NCBI GenBank assembly: GCA_045627365.1 | Contig: JAZQNN010000009.1 | Coordinates: 14,491 to 78,490, forward strand | DNA: 64,000 bases | Source: RGIG5612 sp045627365 | GTDB taxonomy: Bacteria; Bacillota; Clostridia; Lachnospirales; Lachnospiraceae | Reading direction: 5' to 3' | Part shown: in pieces, positions 8,276-15,590 of the stretch | Position numbering within the stretch: position 1 is the stretch's first letter | Layout: the number at the start of each line of letters is the position of its first letter | Position numbers and translations under genes: made by a program | The notes under the pieces: generated by a model | Told to the model about the DNA's origin: nothing | Database searches by the model: none | The model's input: the letters and a program-made list of their open reading frames with translations, nothing else

Positions 8276-9223
8276 TCAGTCGTCATCCCCGAAAATGCTT
8301 GCCACAAAAGCGGCGCGCTCTTCGTCATTTATAGCCGGAGCTTTCTGCTCCTTGTGCTCAGAAGCGGATACGATCGCTTCTAACTCGGCAAGCGTCTTGT
8401 CGTCCTCATCCTCTGCATCGTCAAAGGAATAATCTTCCGGGGCATTCTCGTACTCGTCTGCCTCCGGAGCGGCCTCTTCAAATCCGTCTGCAGCTTCTTC
8501 GTAATCTTCGTTCTCGAAGTCGTCCAATTCGTCGATATCATCAGCGTCGTCATAATCGTCATCGCGGGCGGCTCTTGGTCCGAAGCTGTTCGGATCAATA
8601 TCGTAGTAATCCGCGCGGTCACGCCAGTAATCACTTTCTCTGCAAGGAGGTTCGACATACAGCTGGCTTGGAGATGTCAGGAATACCATAACCAGCTCCA
8701 GGAACGCCAGCACTATAACGAGTGCAGAGAAAACGCCGACTCCGTACGCGTACGTCGGGACCTTATCACCTGCTGCTCCGACATATGTAAGGATCAGCTT
8801 TAAAGGCTTGATATGACCTACCGCCATCGCGATCGCATGAAGAATCAGGAAAATACGTCCGTAATGTCTGCCGTTGAATTTGCTGAACATTTTCTGGATG
8901 AAGATCAGCGCATATCCGACGACCGTTACTGCAAGGAAGTAGAAGAACGGTATCTTGGCAACCTTCACGATATCCTGAGATGTGATGGTGGCCGTGTTGG
9001 CGATCACATCCGGCGTTGCATCGCCTATGTATTCCTTGATGACTGAGCCTAAGGTCTGCCACATCGTGTTGCTGATGCTCTCAAAGAAATCGCTGAAACG
9101 CTGGCCCATTTGCTGCGTGAGCACAAGCATCAACGCAAGTATCATTCCGAAAAATATGGTAATGATCAAGTTAACGATATTTATTGTACGACCAAAGCCT
9201 CTGCATATTTTGAACTTAACCAT
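8276..9223 (-). CDS. Membrane protein with strongly acidic C-terminal tail, unknown function
   Basis: About 315 residues. Four hydrophobic segments are visible: VNLIITIFFGMILALMLVL near the N-terminus, IPFFYFLAVTVVGYALIFI, a weaker RIFLILHAIAMAVGHI, and VFSALVIVLAFLELVMVFL. After these comes a cytosolic-looking tail of about 110 residues dense in Asp/Glu (for example DDDYDDADDIDELDDFENED). The frame is open to 9280, but the ATG at 9223 has AGGAG 8 nt upstream and leaves a 10-bp gap after trmD. It is the last gene before the operon terminator. I do not recognise the family; the tail suggests a protein- or ion-binding role, which is only a guess. Confidence 0.75.
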   Translation of the reverse strand: MVKFKICRGFGRTINIVNLIITIFFGMILALMLVLTQQMGQRFSDFFESISNTMWQTLGSVIKEYIGDATPDVIANTATITSQDIVKVAKIPFFYFLAVTVVGYALIFIQKMFSKFNGRHYGRIFLILHAIAMAVGHIKPLKLILTYVGAAGDKVPTYAYGVGVFSALVIVLAFLELVMVFLTSPSQLYVEPPCRESDYWRDRADYYDIDPNSFGPRAARDDDYDDADDIDELDDFENEDYEEAADGFEEAAPEADEYENAPEDYSFDDAEDEDDKTLAELEAIVSASEHKEQKAPAINDEERAAFVASIFGDDD

Positions 9224-9233
9224 CAATAGTCTC

Positions 9234-9929
9234 CTATTTATCTGCCAAAAGATCAGGGCGCCTTTCTCTGGTGCGCTCAAGTGAGCGCTCTCGGCGCCAT
9301 TTTTCTACGTTGGCATGGTGTCCCGAAAGCAATATCTCCGGGACGGCGAGCCCCATATATTCCTGCGGGCGAGTATACTGCGGATACTCCAGCAGTCCGT
9401 CCATGAAGCTCTCGTCTTCGCCTGATTCGGCATTTGTCAGTACTCCCGGCACCATACGGCTGATCGCGTCCACCATAGCCACCGCCGGCATTTCGCCTCC
9501 GGTCAGCACATAATCCCCGATGGATACATCCTCCGCGCCTATCAACTGAAGAGCTCTTTCATCGACCCCTTCGTAGTGCCCGCAAAGTATTATTATGTCT
9601 TCTTCCAGGGCCAGTTCCTTGGCGTATTCCTGATTGAAGACTCTTCCGGCCGGCGAGGTGTACAGCACCTTCGGCTTACCTCTGCCCGCCTCTATTATCT
9701 CACTTAAGATATGCTTATAGCAATCATAAATTGGCTGGGCCTGCATGACCATGCCTGCCCCGCCCCCGTAAGGGTAATCATCCACGTGCCCGTGGATGTC
9801 ATTTGTAAAATCCCTGATGTTCAGGGCACCCGCTGAAATGATCCCCGCTTCCCGGGCGCGTCCTAAAATACTTGTCGCCAGACAAGTCTCGACCATCTCG
9901 GGAAATAAAGTCATAATATGAAAATGCAT
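9234..9929 (-). CDS. trmD: tRNA (guanine-37-N1)-methyltransferase TrmD
   Basis: SPOUT enzyme that makes m1G37 in tRNAs and prevents frameshifting. It starts MHFHIMTLFPEMVETCL and contains DYPYGGGAGMVMQAQPIY, LCGHYEGVDERAL and the knot segment SIGDYVLTGGEMPAVAMVDA. About 231 residues, normal length. The frame is open to 9998, but the ATG at 9929 overlaps the rimM stop as TGATG and gives the family N-terminus. Part of the conserved rimM-trmD pair. Confidence 0.97.
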   Translation of the reverse strand: MHFHIMTLFPEMVETCLATSILGRAREAGIISAGALNIRDFTNDIHGHVDDYPYGGGAGMVMQAQPIYDCYKHILSEIIEAGRGKPKVLYTSPAGRVFNQEYAKELALEEDIIILCGHYEGVDERALQLIGAEDVSIGDYVLTGGEMPAVAMVDAISRMVPGVLTNAESGEDESFMDGLLEYPQYTRPQEYMGLAVPEILLSGHHANVEKWRRERSLERTRERRPDLLADK

Positions 9930-10438
9930 CAGTCCAAAAGCCCTTTCATAATATGTACGGTTATCACGGACTTTTCTATGTCTACATTTTTGATACACTC
10001 GGGGATCACCGGCAAAAGTATCTCTTTGCCTTCCGGTGTATTTACGATATAGACATCATTTGCGCCTGTCTGAAGAACATCCTTGACTGTTCCGAGCGGC
10101 TTGCCCTCGTCGGTAATTACCTCGCAGTCGAGAAGATCCGCGATGTAATACTCGCCCGGTTTAAGCGGTGCGCCGTACTTTCTGTCGATCATGATGTCAG
10201 AGCCCGCCAGAGACTTGACCTCCTCGATATCATTGAAAGCGGCGAACTTCAAAATGACCAGATTTTTGAAAAACCTGACCCCTGTCACTTTTGTCTCAAT
10301 GTCCCCCTTCGGGGCTTTGATGATCACGTCCTTAACGGTTTTGAACCTTGCCGGAGTGTCCGTGGTCGGGAAGACCTTGACCTCACCGGCAAGCCCGTGT
10401 GTGGTAGTGATCACACCGATTCGTAAAAACTGCTCCAT
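9929..10438 (-). CDS. rimM: Ribosome maturation factor RimM
   Basis: Assists 30S head assembly by binding protein S19. The N-terminal beta-barrel has RIGVITTTHGLAGEVKVFPTTD; the C-terminal PRC-barrel has PGEYYIADLLDCEVITDEG and LLPVIPECIKNVDIE. 169 residues, normal for Firmicutes. It follows khpA by about 10 bp and its stop overlaps the trmD start. Confidence 0.96.
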   Translation of the reverse strand: MEQFLRIGVITTTHGLAGEVKVFPTTDTPARFKTVKDVIIKAPKGDIETKVTGVRFFKNLVILKFAAFNDIEEVKSLAGSDIMIDRKYGAPLKPGEYYIADLLDCEVITDEGKPLGTVKDVLQTGANDVYIVNTPEGKEILLPVIPECIKNVDIEKSVITVHIMKGLLD

Positions 10439-10448
10439 GTTCGAAACC

Positions 10449-10682
10449 TTATTCTACGATATCAACAACAACTTTTTTGTCCTGCTTGACAGCAACTGTC
10501 TTGACTACTGTACGGATGGATTTTGCTATACGGCCTTTCTTGCCGATTACTTTTCCCATATCGTCTTTAGCAACGTTCAATTCGAGGACGATGGTTCCAT
10601 CGTCTTCAATTCTCTCGTTCACGACAACTTCGTCGGGAGAATCAACAAGAGCCTTCGCGATAATCTCTACTAATTCTCTCAT
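10449..10682 (-). CDS. khpA: KH-domain RNA-binding protein KhpA (YlqC)
   Basis: Small single-KH RNA chaperone of Gram-positive bacteria, working with KhpB in cell-envelope and division control. The KH GxxG loop is VIGKKGRIAKSIRTVV. I start at the ATG at 10682 (MRELVEIIAKALVD), since GGAAGG lies 6 nt before it; the ATG at 10688 directly abuts that RBS. 77 residues. It lies between rpsP and rimM, its usual place. Confidence 0.94.
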   Translation of the reverse strand: MRELVEIIAKALVDSPDEVVVNERIEDDGTIVLELNVAKDDMGKVIGKKGRIAKSIRTVVKTVAVKQDKKVVVDIVE

Positions 10683-10709
10683 GAGCATCCTTCCTTATCG
10701 TGTACGAAA

Positions 10710-10955
10710 TTATTTGATGATACCTTCGTTCTTGAACAGTCTGGTAACGACTTCTGTCGGCTGAGCGCCATTTGCAAGCCACTTTTCTGCTGCTTCTTTG
10801 TCAACTGTTACTGCAGATGGCTCCTGGTTAGGATCATATGTTCCGATCTCATCGATGAATCTTCCGTCACGTGGTGAACGTCCGTCAGAAACGATGATTC
10901 TGTAAATAGGTGCCTTCTTCTTGCCCATTCTTCTAAGTCTGATTTTAACTGCCAT
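10710..10955 (-). CDS. rpsP: 30S ribosomal protein S16
   Basis: Structural protein of the 30S body. MAVKIRLRRMGKKKAPIYRI and SDGRSPRDGRFIDEIGTYDP are the conserved S16 N-terminus. 81 residues, normal length. It follows ffh by 64 bp, with a small GC-rich stem (AACGGC/GCCGTT, near 11000-11015) in the gap but no T-run, so readthrough from ffh is expected. Confidence 0.98.
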   Translation of the reverse strand: MAVKIRLRRMGKKKAPIYRIIVSDGRSPRDGRFIDEIGTYDPNQEPSAVTVDKEAAEKWLANGAQPTEVVTRLFKNEGIIK

Positions 10956-11019
10956 TTTCTTACCTCTTCTGTAAATTATGTTTGATTTTATCTGAAACGG
11001 CCGCAGCCGTTATCGACCA

Positions 11020-12402
11020 TTAAAATTTCATGCCCTTCATGCCGTTGAAGCCCTTGAGCCCAGCAAACGGGTTCATGCTGTTGAAGCCTTTCCTGCCCTT
11101 CTTGCCGGTCAGGCCCATCTGCTTCATCACCTTCTGGGTCTGCTCGAACTGTTTGACCAGACGGTTGACCTCAGCGATATCAACTCCCGCGCCTTTGGCG
11201 ATACGCATCTTCCTTGAAGGATTCATGAGTTTCGGGTTTTTGCGTTCCTTCGGAGTCATTGACTGGATGATTGCCTCGGTCCTTGCAAGCTTCTTCTCGT
11301 CAGGGAGCATCGACTCATTCACCTGCATTCCCATGCCCGGAAGCATCTTCATGACCTCGCCCATGCCGCCCATCTTGCGCATCTGCTGCATAGACATCAG
11401 GTAATCCTCGAAGTTGAATTCTGCCTTCCGCAGGCGCGCTTCCATCTCGGCTGCCTGTTCTTCATCGATCGCCTGCTCTGCTTTCTCGATAAGTGTGAGC
11501 ACATCGCCCATACCGAGGATCCTTGAGGCCATGCGGTCCGGATAAAACTGCTCAAGATCAGAAAGCTTTTCGCCCATGCCGGCAAAGATGATAGGAACGC
11601 CTGTCGCGGATCTTACCGAAAGTGCCGCGCCGCCTCTTGAATCACCGTCAAGCTTAGTCAGGATAACTCCGTCAACTCCGATCCTGTCGTTAAAGCCGGA
11701 CGCTATATTTACCGCGTCCTGACCTGTCATTGCGTCTACTACAAGAAGCGTCTTATTTATATCGACCGTGCGCTTGATTTCTTCAAGCTCAGCCATCATC
11801 TCCTCATCGATTGCCAGACGTCCGGCGGTATCGATGAAAATAATGTTGTAATTGTTCTCTTTGGCAAGCTTAAGACCCTCTGCCGCAATGTCGGCAGGCT
11901 TGGCGGATGTCCCCATGTCAAATACCGGAACTCCGACCTTCTCGCCGTTGACCTTCAACTGCTCGATAGCCGCAGGTCTGTAAACGTCACAGGCTACAAG
12001 GAGCGGTCTCTTGCCCTGACTCTTCAGCTTGGCTGCGATCTTGGCTGCGGTCGTTGTCTTACCGGAGCCCTGAAGGCCGACCATCATAATGACCGTCTTG
12101 GCCATGCCCGGCTCAAGTTCAAGCTCGCAAGGCTCACCGCCCATGAGGTTAACAAGCTCTTCATTAACGATCTTGATAACCATCTGGCCCGGCGTCAGGC
12201 TCTTCATTACGTCCTCGCCGACAGCCCTCTCCTTAACAGCCGCCGTAAACTTCTTAACTACCTTGAAGTTGACGTCCGCCTCCAAAAGGGCGAGCTTGAC
12301 TTCCTTCATCGCCGAATCAACATCGGCCTCGGTCAGTCTGCCCTTACTGCGGAGATTTTTAAAAACACTCTGAAGTTTTTCAGTTAAATTCTCAAATGCC
12401 AT
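11020..12402 (-). CDS. ffh: Signal recognition particle protein Ffh (SRP54)
   Basis: GTPase that binds 4.5S/SRP RNA and signal sequences and targets ribosomes to FtsY. The N domain (1-90) is followed by the G domain with MMVGLQGSGKTTTAAKIA, IFIDTAGRLAIDEEMM, and ILTKLDGDSRGGAALS. The Met-rich M domain (from about 300) includes MSMQQMRKMGGMGEVMKM and a terminal Gly/Met/Phe-rich tail. 460 residues. It follows ylxM by 7 bp. Confidence 0.98.
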   Translation of the reverse strand: MAFENLTEKLQSVFKNLRSKGRLTEADVDSAMKEVKLALLEADVNFKVVKKFTAAVKERAVGEDVMKSLTPGQMVIKIVNEELVNLMGGEPCELELEPGMAKTVIMMVGLQGSGKTTTAAKIAAKLKSQGKRPLLVACDVYRPAAIEQLKVNGEKVGVPVFDMGTSAKPADIAAEGLKLAKENNYNIIFIDTAGRLAIDEEMMAELEEIKRTVDINKTLLVVDAMTGQDAVNIASGFNDRIGVDGVILTKLDGDSRGGAALSVRSATGVPIIFAGMGEKLSDLEQFYPDRMASRILGMGDVLTLIEKAEQAIDEEQAAEMEARLRKAEFNFEDYLMSMQQMRKMGGMGEVMKMLPGMGMQVNESMLPDEKKLARTEAIIQSMTPKERKNPKLMNPSRKMRIAKGAGVDIAEVNRLVKQFEQTQKVMKQMGLTGKKGRKGFNSMNPFAGLKGFNGMKGMKF

Positions 12403-12409
12403 ATCTTAA

Positions 12410-12724
12410 TTATAAAAGTTCGAGTATCTCGTCTGAGATCTTTCTGGCTTCTTCCAGGCTCTCGCAGCCGTCTATGTTCTGAACCTTCTGCTTGATCGTG
12501 AGGAATTTCTCGACCAGATGGAGCTTGTCCTCATATCCTTCCAGAAGCGCGTTGCACCTCTTGATCAGATCGTGCACGCCCTGCCTTGAAATGCCTTCAT
12601 CCTCAGCGATCTCCGCCAAAGAAAGATTCTCAAGTGCATAAGCTTCGTATACGTCCTTCTGGTGACTGGTCAGCAGGTCGCCGTAAAAATCATATAACAG
12701 AGTCTGTTTTACGAAGCTTTCCAT
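12410..12724 (-). CDS. ylxM: YlxM/p13-like helix-turn-helix protein, SRP-associated
   Basis: Small protein with sigma-70 region 4-like HTH, 104 residues. The segment SLAEIAEDEGISRQGVHDLI is the HTH, and YDFYGDLLTSHQKDVYEAY is the conserved family N-terminal part. In Streptococcus YlxM binds SRP RNA and modulates SRP; the fixed position before ffh agrees. No convincing RBS precedes the ATG at 12724, and the promoter at 12734-12762 would place the transcript start only a few bases before it, so the message may be essentially leaderless. Confidence 0.93.
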   Translation of the reverse strand: MESFVKQTLLYDFYGDLLTSHQKDVYEAYALENLSLAEIAEDEGISRQGVHDLIKRCNALLEGYEDKLHLVEKFLTIKQKVQNIDGCESLEEARKISDEILELL

Positions 12725-12733
12725 AGCCTGGGT

Positions 12734-12762
12734 ATATTAGCATGACGAAAAAGGCTTGTCAA
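12734..12762 (-). promoter_or_regulatory. Promoter of the ylxM-ffh-rpsP-khpA-rimM-trmD operon
   Basis: The minus strand reads TTGACA, 17 bp, TAATAT with an extended TGC before the -10. It has the same hexamers and spacing as the hrcA promoter. The -10 ends only 9 nt before the ylxM ATG. Confidence 0.88.
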
Positions 12763-12791
12763 GTATTTTTACTTTACGCGTGAGTCAAATT

Positions 12792-12820
12792 TTGACTTGG
12801 TTTAAAGATTTAAATTATAT
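12792..12820 (+). promoter_or_regulatory. Promoter for the sugar isomerase/URO-D pair
   Basis: TTGACT, 17 bp, TTATAT on the plus strand, inside an AT-rich stretch and divergent from the ylxM promoter. An overlapping TATAAT a few bases on gives a longer spacing and is less likely. A GGAGGA RBS precedes the ATG at 12867. Confidence 0.5.
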
Positions 12821-12866
12821 ATAATGAAAGTAATCTTTATTTTCGCATTTTGATACGGAGGATAGT

Positions 12867-13553
12867 ATGAAACGCTCTGAAATCAACAAGGCGCTGAAGG
12901 AACTGGAGGCAATGTGTGAGAAATACTCCTGCTTTCTGCCGCCTTTTTGCCATTTTTCGCCGGAGGAGTGGCAAGGCAAAGGTCACGAATACGATGAAGT
13001 AAGAGAATGTGCCTTAGGCTGGGATATAACCGACTACGGACTGGGTGACTTTGACAAGGTCGGCTTTTCCCTTATCACCATCAGAAACGGCAACCGTCAA
13101 ATGGCTGAAAAATACCCAAAGGTCTACGCGGAAAAGCTCCTCTATCTTAAAGAAGGTCAGTACGCGCCGAATCATTTTCACTGGTATAAGACGGAAGACA
13201 TCATCAACCGTGGCGGCGGGAATGTGCTGATCCGCGTGTACAACTCTCTTCCCGATGAGGAAATTGACCGTGCAAGCGATGTTACCGTACACACCGACGG
13301 AAGGACCTACACTGTTCCTGCGGGAACGCAGATAAGGCTCACCCCGGGAGAAAGCATCCATATCCAGCAATATCTGTATCACGATTTTGAGGTGGAAGCA
13401 GGAACAGGGCCTGTGCTCCTGGGCGAGGTCAGCCAGTGCAACGATGACAATACCGATAACCGCTTCAATCCGCCGGTCGGACGTTTCCCGACCATTGAGG
13501 AGGACGAACCGGCATACAGGCTGCTGTGCAATGAATATCCCGCAGCCAGATAA
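12867..13553 (+). CDS. D-lyxose ketol-isomerase family protein (cupin)
   Basis: 228-residue member of the D-lyxose isomerase family, which interconverts D-lyxose with D-xylulose and D-mannose with D-fructose. Metal ligands can be read in NHFHWYKTEDIINRGGG (His103, His105, Glu110) and in LYHDF (His172), the cupin set of the family. GGAGGATAGT lies before the ATG. It is followed 9 bp later by a URO-D family gene. The true substrate is not clear: the pairing with a URO-D/methyltransferase-like protein, with no sugar transporter in sight, argues for an unusual catabolic step. Confidence 0.85.
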   Translation: MKRSEINKALKELEAMCEKYSCFLPPFCHFSPEEWQGKGHEYDEVRECALGWDITDYGLGDFDKVGFSLITIRNGNRQMAEKYPKVYAEKLLYLKEGQYAPNHFHWYKTEDIINRGGGNVLIRVYNSLPDEEIDRASDVTVHTDGRTYTVPAGTQIRLTPGESIHIQQYLYHDFEVEAGTGPVLLGEVSQCNDDNTDNRFNPPVGRFPTIEEDEPAYRLLCNEYPAAR

Positions 13554-13562
13554 GGAGTAACT

Positions 13563-14525
13563 ATGACTAAAAAAGAACGCGTGATCGCAGCAATAAACGG
13601 CCAGAAGACCGACGGAGTTCCGTCCTGCTTTTCGCTGCATTTTCCAAAAGAGATCAACTCAGGTGTGGCAGGCATTAATGCCCATCTTAAGTTTTTTGAA
13701 GAGACCGATACTGACATTCTGAAGATAATGAATGAGAACCTCGTTCCTTATCTGGGGTCTTTCACTAAAGCCGCAGACTATTGCGGTGCGATCGAAGACG
13801 CATCCGCAAGCTGGGCTTTCGTGCCTGCTCAGATCGATTTTACCAAGCGCATCCTGGACAGGTGTGACACATCCGCATTCACCCTCGGCACGCTTCACGG
13901 CATCTGCGCATCGGGTATTCATCCGATCGAAGCAGGTCTTGGATATGAGCCTGCACGTCTGGCGCAGGTCAATTTCTTAAGGGTCGATGAGAATCGCACG
14001 CTTGATGCGATGCAGCGCATCACCGACGAGCTGTGCAAGCTGGCTTTTGAATATGTCCGTGCAGGCATCGACGGTGTGTTCTACGCATCCTTAGGCGGCG
14101 AGCCACGCTACTTCACTGATGAGGAATTTGACAAATGGATCGCTCCTTTTGACAAGCAGGTCATGGCCGCCATCAAAGAAGCCGGCGGATATTGCTTCCT
14201 TCATATCTGTAAGGACGGCCTGAATATGGCAAGGTACGCTTCCTACGCCGATCTCGCAGATGTTATTAACTGGGGCGTTTATGAGGCACCTTTCAGCCCT
14301 GAAGAAGGCCGCGCCCTCTTTCCGGACAAAACCCTCCTTGGCGGTCTGGCAAATCACCACGGCGCAATAGTTGACGGAACAGAAGAAGAAATTGCAAAAG
14401 ACGTTTCCGAGTGTATTTCACGTTTCGGACGGGACCGTTTCATACTGGGTGCGGACTGCACTCTTTTCACAGATCAGGATACAGGAAGGATCCGCAGCGC
14501 AGTCAAGACCGCCAGGTCTCTTTAA
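13563..14525 (+). CDS. Uroporphyrinogen decarboxylase (URO-D) family protein
   Basis: 320-residue TIM-barrel protein of the URO-D superfamily, which holds HemE and the cobalamin/coenzyme M methyltransferases such as MtaA. It starts MTKKERVIAAINGQKTDGVP, the common opening, and ends FGRDRFILGADCTLF, like the ..NPxGFILGSGC end of the family. No other heme gene is near, and the HemE substrate-binding arginines near the N-terminus are not evident, so a catabolic or methyl-transfer role is more likely than heme synthesis. Coupled to the isomerase gene by a 9-bp gap with GGAG. Confidence 0.8.
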   Translation: MTKKERVIAAINGQKTDGVPSCFSLHFPKEINSGVAGINAHLKFFEETDTDILKIMNENLVPYLGSFTKAADYCGAIEDASASWAFVPAQIDFTKRILDRCDTSAFTLGTLHGICASGIHPIEAGLGYEPARLAQVNFLRVDENRTLDAMQRITDELCKLAFEYVRAGIDGVFYASLGGEPRYFTDEEFDKWIAPFDKQVMAAIKEAGGYCFLHICKDGLNMARYASYADLADVINWGVYEAPFSPEEGRALFPDKTLLGGLANHHGAIVDGTEEEIAKDVSECISRFGRDRFILGADCTLFTDQDTGRIRSAVKTARSL

Positions 14526-14531
14526 ATTGTG

Positions 14532-14560
14532 TTGATTTTGTGAACAACCCTCTGTATAAT
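14532..14560 (+). promoter_or_regulatory. Promoter of the acyltransferase-like gene
   Basis: TTGATT, 17 bp, TATAAT: perfect -10, five of six at the -35. A short inverted repeat GCTAC-N6-GTAGC follows at the expected transcription start. Confidence 0.75.
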
Positions 14561-14628
14561 TGAGCTACTTTGCTGTAGCAAAACGCTAACAGTCATATTA
14601 ACGCTTACCACTCGCAAAGGAGAAAAAG

Positions 14629-15492
14629 ATGGGAAAAGACAGAAAAGACGGCAAGCGAGTTCCTGTTCCGGCACTGATGCAGTGCTGCATGGACCTGAAG
14701 CCCGGACGCGCTAACAGCGACGTATATATCAACCAGAAAATGGATCTGACCAATCTGGTGAAGTACATCGAAGGCAAGAAAGAAGCCGGCGCAAAGTACA
14801 CATATTTTCAGGCATTTGTAATGGCTATCGGTAAGGTCATCTATAACAGGCCTAAGCTCAACAGATTCGTTGCAAACAGACATCTTTACGAGCACAACGA
14901 CGTAACTCTTTCTTTCGTTGCCAAGATGGACCTCAACGACAAATCCGAGGAGCTGATGCTCATTATCGACATTCAGCCTGAAGATACTCTAGACACCCTC
15001 GCAGAGAAGCTCAAAGTCAAAATCGAAAAGCTTCGCACGCAGAGTATGGACAAGAAGGGTTCAAACAGTGCTATCGACACTCTCGCTAAACTTCCTAACT
15101 TCCTGAGAGTTCCTGTTATGGGCATTTTCAAATGGGCGGACGCAAGAGGACTTCTTCCTGCCTCCCTCACGGCAGATAACATTTATTACAGCAGCATGAT
15201 CATTTCCAACCTCGGTTCGATCCACTGCGGAGCGATCTACCACAATCTTACCAATTTCGGTACATGCTCTTCACTGGCTGCAATGGGCGAGATCAAGCCT
15301 GAGAAGGTGCTTCAGCCGGACGGCAGCGAACAGATCCGCCAGATCTGCGAATTCGGCATTACGCTCGATGAACGTATCGCAGACGGCTACTACTTCTCCA
15401 AGAGTGCCAAGATGATCGAGTACATCCTCAATAATCCAGAGCTTCTCGAGGAGTGCGCAAGCACTCCTGTCGAGATTGGGGAAGTAAGATAA
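14629..15492 (+). CDS. 2-oxoacid dehydrogenase acyltransferase-like protein, stand-alone catalytic domain
   Basis: 287-residue protein of the chloramphenicol acetyltransferase/E2 fold. TYFQAFVMAIGKVIYNRPKLNRFVANRHLY and VTLSFVAKMDLNDKSEE match E2 catalytic domains. There is no lipoyl or peripheral-subunit-binding domain and no E1 or E3 gene nearby. The active-site motif, normally DHRVxDG, reads DERIADGYYF here, so the catalytic histidine is replaced by glutamate. Either this is a non-E2 acyltransferase with different chemistry or a binding protein. AAAGGAG precedes the ATG; own promoter and terminator make it a single-gene unit. Confidence 0.78.
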   Translation: MGKDRKDGKRVPVPALMQCCMDLKPGRANSDVYINQKMDLTNLVKYIEGKKEAGAKYTYFQAFVMAIGKVIYNRPKLNRFVANRHLYEHNDVTLSFVAKMDLNDKSEELMLIIDIQPEDTLDTLAEKLKVKIEKLRTQSMDKKGSNSAIDTLAKLPNFLRVPVMGIFKWADARGLLPASLTADNIYYSSMIISNLGSIHCGAIYHNLTNFGTCSSLAAMGEIKPEKVLQPDGSEQIRQICEFGITLDERIADGYYFSKSAKMIEYILNNPELLEECASTPVEIGEVR

Positions 15493-15510
15493 TATATTCT
15501 GCATTGCAAA

Positions 15511-15538
15511 AGGGCCACGAAATCGTGGCCCTTTTTTT
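15511..15538 (+). terminator. Terminator of the acyltransferase-like gene
   Basis: AGGGCCACG / CGTGGCCCT stem with a short loop and seven T. It begins 19 bp after the stop codon. Confidence 0.93.
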
Positions 15539-15550
15539 GTGAAATCGTGC

Positions 15551-15574
15551 AAAAGCCCCCGCCATCAGGCGGGG
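15551..15574 (-). terminator. Terminator of the peptide ABC transporter operon
   Basis: On the minus strand CCCCGCC-TGAT-GGCGGGG is followed by a short T-run (four T). It lies about 16 bp after the stop of the last ATPase gene. Confidence 0.75.
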
Positions 15575-15590
15575 ACTCTTTCTTAAGGTA

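Noticed and set aside
9930..9998. N-terminal extension of TrmD
   Set aside because: It overlaps rimM; the TGATG overlap at 9929 and the MHFHIMTLFPEM start are clearly right.
13014..13640. Minus-strand ORF of 208 codons opposite the isomerase
   Set aside because: Fully antisense to a gene with clear metal-site motifs, and no family signal of its own.
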